Assembly (NCBI GenBank): GCA_031772625.1
Contig: CM062816.1
Span: forward strand, 834,108,033 to 834,172,032
Direction of reading: 5' to 3'
Length of the DNA: 64,000 nt
From: Pinus tabuliformis
Taxonomy: Eukaryota > Streptophyta > Pinopsida > Pinales > Pinaceae
In this document: piece after piece, positions 56,933-64,000 of the stretch
Layout: each line of letters starts with the position of its first letter
How positions within the stretch are numbered: the first letter of the stretch is position 1
Translations under genes and position numbers: made by a program
Notes under the pieces: generated by a model
What the model saw: the letters and a program-made list of their open reading frames with translations, nothing else
What the model was told of the DNA's origin: nothing
Databases searched by the model: none

Positions 56933-58862
56933 TGTAACAACCTCATTCCACATCTACCCAAGTAACCGGCCAACCAGGGTAAACATGTGATGTATTATGA
57001 TATGATTCAACTCCCTATGTGTCACTTAAGGAAGTGGAATCGATGGAAGCACACTGTTTAGTCAATTTAGTGTTCCTAAATTGATGTCATTAATTGTCAA
57101 CCTGGGGCTCGTAAGCTGATGAAGTGAAGGTGTACTATATGTACTTAAGCAACCTCTTAGAGTTTTTGTCGTTTGGGGGTGTTGTTTGTGGTTGATTTAT
57201 CTTCCTAAAATGGAGTGGTGATTTATAAACAGATGATTGATGGTGTGTGTAAAGTGAATTCTAGATGAGTGAGAGTGTGTGATTAGTGATTTCTAACTAC
57301 TTGTTGAAAAGGAAAAGCTTGAAGGAAATAAATAACTTGAAAGCAAAGAACCACTTTCTAATGGCATTAGACACCATTCATGCTGCTGCAAATAAAAGGT
57401 AAGAAAATCACTTAAAAGACCAATGATAGAGTTTATCTCTTCCTAACTCTCTGCCTCTAACACATAGTATTGTGTAAGACATGATTAGGAAGTAGCTAAA
57501 GATAAGTCTAAGAAATGATAAAAATGAGAAAAATCTACTTTAAAGACTAGTTATGATGTTCAGCTCTCTCTAACTCTCTGCCTCTAACACATAGTACTGT
57601 GTAAGACACGATTAGAAAGTAGTTAAGGATTAGTCTAAAAAGCACCCAAAGCCAGCTGCAAGTTATGAATATTCTAATCTCTAAAAGATAGACAATTTAT
57701 GATAAAGAGATCATTCATGTGTTAGCAAACCACTTTGAGAAAGAAAACTAAAAAAATCAGCTATGAACATAAAGTAAAGGCAACAACTTGAATCTGTCAA
57801 CTGAAACTGCCACTAGATATTTAAGCAAATACACGAACACAAAATCAATCCCGGGCTTAAAAACCTGCAAAATAACAATGCTGATCAGCTAAAAAGAAAG
57901 GCTGGAAATGAAATAACAAGAAAGTAAATTACGATGTACATGTTTCAACTAAAAGAAATGCTGAATAGAAATAAGGAAATTCTGCACATAAAATACATAA
58001 AATACTTTACAAGGCTAACATGAACAGGGGCCCTCCATTCATATCATCCAAAAGAGACTCAAAGAATTGGAAACTTCAAAACAGCACTGTTTCTATTACT
58101 CCATGTGCAGAAAAATACAGTCCAGAGTGCTAGAACAGCACTATAAAAACAGAGTCTTCCAATGCTCTAAAATAACAACAAGTTTATAAAATGCAGCAAC
58201 TAAAAAAAGTAACCTTCAGCGTATGCAAACGCTAGTTTTTATAGGCATCTGAAAGACGGCCTAATGCGTACAGCTAAAACTGAAAAAACAACTAACTGTC
58301 ATGCGTAATTAAGGATCAAAACACGTCATAAGTCTGCGTGGATGAGCTGGAGGTTCTGGTCGTTATGGGCATTGAATCTAGAGTTGGATTGTGTCCCCCA
58401 CGGCCTGCATAAGACGGACAAGTCACCTTTTAAACTGACGTGACCTAGCAGCTTACGTATCACCGTTAAGCTGCCTTTATTGACCGTAACTTGACCCTCG
58501 TTGACCGAAGGTACAAATGACGTGGATGGCTAAACAGATAGCACAGGAACCTCGAGCACCTTGATTCCTAAGTGCCCATGTGGCTCATTTGGCAAAATGA
58601 CACGTGGAACCTTGAGTTTAACAAAAAGGCTGCGGGATCATCAGATGGCTGCGGAATCAGCAGATGGCTGCGGAATGCCTGTAAATATGTCAAAATCTAA
58701 ACAAAACAGTCACACATTAGCAAAATCCCTAAATCATGCTTAATGCCATCATATGTAATGATCTGGGTGAGTTTATGCAGCAAAATAGAGCAAAAGGGAG
58801 AGATGAGTGAGGGAAAACTGTGGGAAATGATGGATGACCAAGTGTAAAGTAGAGACTCTACA
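56933..58862 (-). repeat. GYP-G 3' LTR
   Basis: Starts TGTAACAACC and ends GACTCTACA, 1930 bases. A minus-strand TATA box, TATAAAAA, lies at 58236-58243. A roughly 120-bp tandem duplication containing 'ctaactctctgcctctaaca' lies at about 57435 and 57562. A triplicated word ending 'agatggctgcggaat' near 58625-58677 recurs in the spacer at 61436-61490. The boundaries are inferred from TG/CA ends and the adjoining tract because the other LTR is off-window. Confidence 0.65.
58236..58243 (-). promoter_or_regulatory. TATA box of GYP-G LTR
   Basis: Reads CCTATAAAAACT on the minus strand, within the LTR at a plausible promoter position. Confidence 0.55.
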
Positions 58863-58900
58863 TACCCCCACTGCGAGGGTATTGCATGTCCTCATGCAAT
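58863..58900 (-). promoter_or_regulatory. GYP-G polypurine tract and adjoining hairpin
   Basis: TACCCCCACTG reads CAGTGGGGGTA on the minus strand next to the LTR. Just right of it ATTGCATG-TCCT-CATGCAAT (58881-58900) is a perfect 8-bp stem with a 4-base loop. A variant lies at the same place in LTR-F. Confidence 0.7.
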
Positions 58901-58912
58901 CAAAAACATGGT

Positions 58913-60640
58913 TCAGTCCACCTGCTGGGATGCCTCTGCTAGGACATCCAGCCTTCTCTTCTTTCTTTGTGTGGCCACATTGACCCTTGGTCTTTTCATC
59001 AAACACCTGAATTTCAGATTGATTAAAGCTCTGTTTAATTTTCTGCATCTCTTCTTGAGCTTTTTGTTTTCCTTCTGCCACAGACCCATATGAAGCATGG
59101 TGTTATCTTGGACCATCTTGTCCACATTGCCCTGTATCTTCAGTTTTTCATTTTCTTGTTTGATGTGGCGATTTAGCACCTCTAGCTCAAATATTTCCTG
59201 CTTCAGTGATTGGACTTGTTGCTCCAAGGGTTGAGCAGTGCTTGGCCCAGCCACTGCTTGTTCCAGCGTCTCCAGGTAATTATAAACTTTTTGTTGATCA
59301 GGGTCAACCTCAGGTGAACGCCTTGGGCTATGCTCATACTGAAATTCAGATCCTTGTTCGAATTCAGGCTCATGCTCAAATGGACTTTCCTCACGTGGAG
59401 GACTGGTCTCTACATACTCAGCGTGTGAAGGACTTTTCTCCAAGTCAGGACTTGTAGCACCTTTTTGAGGTGTGCTCAAGTCAATAAAGAATGACTGATT
59501 ACCCTTTGTGGCCCCTACTTTTCTGTTTTGTAATCTGCGGCTCCTTCTTACAGAGGTGGTACTCTATTTTTCTTTTGGTAATTTTTGCTTTTGTTTTTCC
59601 TCCTTTTTGGAAAGGGCAGTTTCATGGAGTTTGGCCATTCTTTGTGCTAAGGGCTGAGTATCTTCTTCACTGGAGTTCTCAGGAGTAGCGTAAGTTTCTT
59701 GAGCTACAACTTTTCCTTTATCTTTCTTTTGTTTCATTCTACTCTCTTTTCTCTTTTGAGCAATTTCTTGGGCAAGTTCTGAAAGAGTTTCTGTGATAAT
59801 TCCTTGAGCTGTTTGACCAATGTCCACAGCAGGCTCAGGATCAATATCATGTTCAGAATGATGTACATCAGTTTCTTCTACAATCTGCTCTTGAACAGTT
59901 TCCTCTTGGACAACAGTTTCCTCTTGGTCAACAGTTTCAGGGGTAGCCTCCTTTCGTTTTCTTCTACTCTTTCTAGGCACAGAGGTTTCTCCTGCTTCCT
60001 CAAAATGGTTTCTTACAAGAAATTTCTCCCAGGTATCTCTTTTTGCTTTCAACTGTTCCTCAACTAGCATTTTAACAAGACCATGATGACATAGATGTGA
60101 TTCAATGTTTGTTGGGTTCCTTTGGGCCATTGAACACATTTTTCTAAGACTTGAGAGTAGAAAATATGGAAGGTTAATATCATCTCCTAAGAAATGCATC
60201 ATGACTTTGGCATGGTAAACATATAAGACTCCAAACCTTCCCTCACAAGTAAAGAATTTTTGCACTAATAACAGTAAAGTTGTCCATTCTTCCTTGACAT
60301 AAGTAACAGGAATCCCTTTTGTAAAAATGCTGGTATCCATACCTGGGTTCTTCAAGATTTTCTTCCACTGTTGGTCTTGTACTGATCAGTTTTTAAACCA
60401 TCTTTCTCCAGTTTATGGAAGTGAAGTGGCTTGTGCTATGCTGCTCTCAGTGACTGTAAACTTCATGTCCCCTATCTCCACTTGATTGTCTTTATCTCTG
60501 AAGGAATGTGCAAAGGCCTTCGTAACCTCTCTGTGGTAACCTCTGAATTTCTGGATGCATTGGAGCCAGTTTTCTTTCTACAACGCTTCTTTAACTTGAG
60601 GATATCCCTCCAGAAATTTTGAACCCTCGGGTTTTGCCCT
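58913..60640 (-). pseudogene. GYP-G extra ORF after integrase, function unknown
   Basis: A single minus-strand frame from about 60640 to 58913. It has stops near 60590, 60408 and 60382 and one TAG at 59564-59566, giving open parts of 264 and 188 or more codons. The N-terminal part has VEIGDMKFTVTESSIAQAT, KGIPVTYVKEEWTTLLLLVQ, KFFTCEGRFGVLYVYHAKVM and DDINLPYFLLSSLRKM, which looks globular. It is followed by a basic stretch (KSRRKRKEA), an acidic Glu/Val-rich region, a Lys-rich region and, after the TAG, a coiled coil (EQQVQSLKQEIFELEVL) and a basic end (QRKKRRLDVL). No signal peptide or membrane helix is obvious, so an envelope role is not supported. Similar 3' ORFs occur in Athila/Tat-type elements. 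Confidence 0.7.
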
Positions 60641-61907
60641 TAAAAGTTTACCCATTGACTCTACGGCTCTGTTCTTCAAACTTTTGGAAAAGGGAGGTTA
60701 CACGGCTTCAATAGTAGCCTTAACACAGTGAATTTACGACTCTGTTCTAAATCAAAAGGCTACACGGCTTCAACAGTGGCCTTAACACCGTAAAATTACG
60801 GCTCTAATGTAACAGCCGTAACACTGATAACCTGGATTAGCAGAGAGGAAGACGTAAAAAAAAAACAGAGTATGACTGAGGTAGCAGCGTAGTGAGCACA
60901 GCGGAATGAGGGAAATGAGGAAATGAAACAGCATGAATGAAATGGAATGATACGAGCGTATGAGGGTTATGAAATGATGGGTGTAAACGGTTAGGTCCTT
61001 AGGCTTCAGTCACAGGTCTCCACTTGGCTGCGGGATTATGACTTAGAGAGACGTAGTACAGCAGTCTACGTCACTTAGGTACGAAACCCTTAATGAAAGA
61101 GCAGCTGCAATCCAATTTCAAAATCGTGATGAATCATGACCGATGAGTGGGGAGATACGTGGATTTTTGGTCGTATGATGGATAAAAACTGGTAATCATT
61201 ACATTAAATGGCAAGAAACATAACCCCGGAACTTTAGCAAAATGAGATAACCGTAAGTTTAGGACTTTAGACCATACCTCAGGTTCGCGTTTGAATTGCC
61301 TTTGGTTACTTTCCACTAACCCTTCATTGTGTTGTTGTTGTTGCATGACCCTTTTCCACTTATTGTTGATGACTTCTGAACTGTAACTTTCTTTTCAAAC
61401 AGACTGTGTGTTTTTTTTTATGCAGGTGCAGAGAGCTGCGGAATCGTTAGATGGCTGCAGAATCTTCAGATGGCTGCGGAATCTGCAGTAGTACCCTCCG
61501 GCTGCACAAAATAACTTTAGTTGTCTAAAAAAATGACTTTATTGATGGAGTGAAATGTAATGAATGGATTAATGAATGGATGGATGGATAGAAAGAAATG
61601 AGGTGAAGTGAAAGTGATGAGATGGTGAATGAGGTGGATGAAATGGCGAAATGAGATGGAAGAGAGAGATTTTTTTTTTATTTTTTTTTTTGGAAAACAT
61701 GAGGTGTTAGGTAACCCTGATTTTCACCTCAGGTTTTCTGCATGAGACTGCCAATCAGAGATTGGTTTTCAGGCTCATACATTTATTTCTTTTTTTTTTT
61801 ATTTTTTTTTTTTTGGAAACCAAAGATTAGGCTGATGGAGGAGAAGAATCCTTCCCCACCAACCTGATTGCAGAATCTTCTTTGAACAATTTGACAAACT
61901 CTTCTTT
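60641..61907 (-). other. GYP-G spacer between integrase and extra ORF
   Basis: Non-coding. A roughly 80-bp unit with 'ggctacacggcttcaacagt' occurs at about 60690 and 60760. 'gatggctgcggaatc' words recur at 61436-61490, and (A/T)-rich runs lie at 61670-61690 and 61790-61815. It might hold a splice or internal promoter signal for the extra ORF, but nothing proves it. Confidence 0.55.
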
Positions 61908-62861
61908 TTAGAATGGCTTCTGGTAGATTTTCAAGCGGTGGCCATTTACAATAAGAGGAGTATGAAATTCATCAATAGTTTTTACTCGAACTGCTCCATT
62001 GCTAAAGACTTCATCAATCTCATATGGTCCAAGCCAATGAGTTTGAAACTTTCCTTTGAAGTCTTTGAACTTTGAATCAAACAATAGAGCCCAATCTCCT
62101 TTCTGAAACTTTCTTTCTTTGATATGACGATCATGCCATTTAGATCTTTGGTGCTGAACTAGATCGGTCCTTAGAATTGCATCTTGTCTTATTTCATCTA
62201 GCTCATTTAGCTGGTCCATTCTGTGTCTTTGAGCTTCTGAGAGGCTCATTCCCAATTGGATTGCCATCTTGAAGGTCTTGATTTGGAACTCAATGGGGAG
62301 CAGGACTTCCTTCCCATAAACAAGTTCATAGGGAGAATGTCCTGTTGTGTTCTTCCATGTAGTCCTATAGGCCCATAAGGCTTCAGGGAGCCTTTCCGCC
62401 CAATCTCTTCTATGAAGATGAACAGTCTTGGTGATAATGCCTTCAAGAACTTTATTGGTAGATTCCACTTGGCCATTGGATTGCGGATGGTAGGGAGTAG
62501 ATGTTTTGTGCTTAATCTTATATTCCTCCATCAGCGTCTCCATCAATTTAGATGTAAACTGGCTGCCCTGATCTGTCACAATTTCCCTTGGGACACCAAA
62601 ACGAGTGAAAATATCCTCAAAAAGAAATTGAACAACTGAATTTTCAGTGGCAGAAGACAATGCTTTTGCTTCTACCCACTTAGTAACATAATCAGTACAA
62701 ACCAGTATATACCTCTTTTGCTTTGATGGTGGATTAATTGGTCCAACGAAATCTAGAGCCCATTTCTCAAAGGGTTCGATGCATACCTGAGGCTGTAGAG
62801 GCATTTCACTTGAAGGAGTTGGTTTCCCAACTCTTTGGCAACTGTCACACCTTCTAACATA
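61908..62861 (-). CDS. GYP-G integrase, open
   Basis: Starting after the TAG at 62862-62864, the frame reads YVRRCDSCQRVGKPTPSSEM (CC of the zinc domain), WALDFVGPINPPS (first Asp), VTDQGSQFTSKLMETL (second Asp), YHPQSNGQVESTNKVLEG (catalytic Glu) and WAYRTTWKNTTGHSPYEL. It then runs to WHDRHIKERKFQKGDWALL and the GPY module HWLGPYEIDEVFSNGAV, ending GHRLKIYQKPF. The D-D-E triad and zinc Cys are intact. The only defect is the upstream TAG, in the same frame as RT-RH. Integrase inserts the cDNA into the genome. There is no chromodomain after the GPY module. Confidence 0.9.
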   Translation of the reverse strand, partial: YVRRCDSCQRVGKPTPSSEMPLQPQVCIEPFEKWALDFVGPINPPSKQKRYILVCTDYVTKWVEAKALSSATENSVVQFLFEDIFTRFGVPREIVTDQGSQFTSKLMETLMEEYKIKHKTSTPYHPQSNGQVESTNKVLEGIITKTVHLHRRDWAERLPEALWAYRTTWKNTTGHSPYELVYGKEVLLPIEFQIKTFKMAIQLGMSLSEAQRHRMDQLNELDEIRQDAILRTDLVQHQRSKWHDRHIKERKFQKGDWALLFDSKFKDFKGKFQTHWLGPYEIDEVFSNGAVRVKTIDEFHTPLIVNGHRLKIYQKPF

Positions 62862-64000
62862 CTACTTTGCATCTTTAAAGAGAGAAGGCCAATAATATCC
62901 TAGAGAAAGGATTTTATAGGCTATCCTCTTGTCAGCAAAGTGCCCGCCGCATGGTTCATCATGACATGCCTTAAGGATGTCAGGCATTTCATCTTCCCGA
63001 ACACACCTTCTGATTATACAATCTGGCCCTGTTTTGAACAATTCATTAGAAATCCAAGAATAATGTGCACTCTCCTGAATGATTTTCCTTTTCTCATTAG
63101 GAAATAAGTGTAGAGGAAGCTTCCCTGTAACAAGATAATTAGCCATATCTGCATACCAAGGAGTCTTGGTAGTCACTGCAAATAAGTATTCATCTGGAAA
63201 CTTATCTTCTACTGGAGAATCCTCATTAGTGTTTTGGATTCTAGACAAGAAATCAGCTACTGTGTTTTGTTTTCCAGGTCTATCTAACACAGTAATGTTG
63301 AATTCTTGCAAGAGTAAAATCCATCTTGTAACTCTACCATTAGTGACAGGTTTGTTCATTAAATATCTTATGGCAGAGTGATCAGTATGGACAAAGGTTT
63401 CATAGCCGGTTATGTAGTGTCTAAACTTGTTGATCGCATGTACCACAGCTAAGAACTCTTTTTCTGTAACAGTATAATTTAACTCAGTGGGAGTCAAATT
63501 CTTACTTGTGTAATAAATGGCATAAGGGATCAAATCCTTTTGTCCCAAAACAGCTCCTAGAGCTGTATCTGAAGCATCAGTAGAGATGTGGAAAGGGAGT
63601 TTCCAATTTGGCCCCCTTAAGATGGGTGCTTCAGATATTCTAGTCTTTAAAGCTTCAAAGGCAGATTGACACTCAGGATCCCATTTAAACTCACAGTCTT
63701 TGGTAAGCAATTTGAAAAGAGGAGATTCTATCCTAGTGAAGTTTTCAATAAATCTTCTATAATACCCAGTAAACCCAAGAAAACTTCTAACATCCTTCTG
63801 GCAATTTGGAACAGGTAACTTAGAGATGACTTCAACTTTGGATCTATCAACCTTAATCCCATCTCCTGAAATATGATGTCCTAAAACAATCCCTTCAGTA
63901 AACATCATAAAACACTTTTCATGACTTAAAGAAAGATTTGTTTCCTTACATCTTACCAGTACTTTTTCAAAATTTTCCAAAGCTTCTTCAAATGTATTAC
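62862..64000 (-). CDS. GYP-G reverse transcriptase C-terminus and RNase H, partial at window edge
   Basis: The frame is open from 64000 to the TAG at 62862-62864, so it is cut only by the window. RT thumb: EKCFMMFTEGIVLGHHISGD, VRSFLGFTGYYRRFIENFTR and FKWDPECQSAFEALK. RNase H: HISTDASDTALGAVLGQKDL (Asp), TEKEFLAVVHAINKFRHYI (Glu), FVHTDHSAIRYLMNKPV (Asp) and NTVADFLSRI (Asp). The integrase zinc part begins with HDEPCGGHFADKRIAYKILS (His pair). All RNase H acids are present. The RT palm with its catalytic Asp pair lies beyond the window. The TAG falls between DAK and YVRRC, where related elements usually have a polar residue. Confidence 0.9.
   Translation of the reverse strand, partial: NTFEEALENFEKVLVRCKETNLSLSHEKCFMMFTEGIVLGHHISGDGIKVDRSKVEVISKLPVPNCQKDVRSFLGFTGYYRRFIENFTRIESPLFKLLTKDCEFKWDPECQSAFEALKTRISEAPILRGPNWKLPFHISTDASDTALGAVLGQKDLIPYAIYYTSKNLTPTELNYTVTEKEFLAVVHAINKFRHYITGYETFVHTDHSAIRYLMNKPVTNGRVTRWILLLQEFNITVLDRPGKQNTVADFLSRIQNTNEDSPVEDKFPDEYLFAVTTKTPWYADMANYLVTGKLPLHLFPNEKRKIIQESAHYSWISNELFKTGPDCIIRRCVREDEMPDILKACHDEPCGGHFADKRIAYKILSLGYYWPSLFKDAK

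Larger units (their letters stand above)
56933..64000 (-). mobile_element. GYP-G: Ty3/gypsy element with extra 3' ORF, runs off the window
   Basis: Left to right: 3' LTR (56933-58862), polypurine tract (58863-58873), extra ORF (60640-58913), spacer, integrase (62861-61908), RNase H and RT (64000-62865). Domains run on the minus strand in gypsy order. The coding parts have very few stops, so it is the youngest-looking element here. It is inserted into LTR-F internal DNA; the five bases before it are AGAAA, whose partner would lie beyond the window. RT and RH motifs resemble the Athila/Tat-type non-chromodomain lineage, which also often carries a 3' ORF. Confidence 0.85.

Noticed and set aside
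58913..60640. Envelope gene in GYP-G
   Set aside because: No signal peptide, membrane helix or furin-like site is visible. The content is basic, acidic and coiled coil.

Overview
This is plant nuclear DNA, almost wholly repetitive. The evidence is Ty3/gypsy and Ty1/copia retrotransposons with tRNA-iMet-type primer sites, a hAT-like element, foldback elements, a LINE relic, long AT-rich tracts and no intact host gene. The gag of element A carries a run of Cys/His knuckles of a kind I associate with large conifer-like genomes. A gymnosperm-like genome is therefore plausible, but the species cannot be read from the window.

Layout. About 0.4-7.3 kb: an LTR-like fragment, then GYP-A, a decayed minus-strand Ty3/gypsy element (gag, PR, RT, RH, IN). 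7.3-12.7 kb: decayed single-copy-like sequence with a promoter-like TATA box, a SET-domain pseudogene and exon-like relics. 12.7-22 kb: LTR remnants, tandem repeats, a CRAL-TRIO pseudogene, a foldback element and a LINE RT fragment. 22.0-41.05 kb: GYP-C, a plus-strand gypsy element. Its 5' LTR was split by GYP-B, a complete minus-strand gypsy element (22881-29755, target duplication CCTAG). GYP-B was itself hit by a 1036-bp hAT-like element (23901-24936, 8-bp duplication). GYP-C also holds a foldback MITE in gag and a 3.9-kb low-complexity foldback-like block between integrase and its 3' LTR. 41.05-51.77 kb: LTR-D, a plus-strand element with no visible pol. It carries two G-patch motifs and two CCHC knuckles and was split by COP-E, a complete copia element (43448-49409, duplication GAAAT). 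51.8-55.1 kb: satellites, including a 1.2-kb TTGAC-rich array. 55.1-64 kb: LTR-F (3' LTR and a stub), interrupted by GYP-G, a minus-strand gypsy element that runs off the window. GYP-G has nearly open RT-RH-IN and an extra ORF between integrase and the 3' LTR.

How it works together. No gene set here acts as a pathway; the window is a record of nested insertion and decay. The relative order is GYP-C before GYP-B before the hAT element, LTR-D before COP-E, and LTR-F before GYP-G. The GYP-C 3' LTR and LTR-D 5' LTR are both truncated and fused at 41054/41055, which suggests a deletion. GYP-G is the best preserved element. The most unusual items are the G-patch element LTR-D, the extra ORF of GYP-G, the 36.3-40.2 kb block and the TTGAC array.
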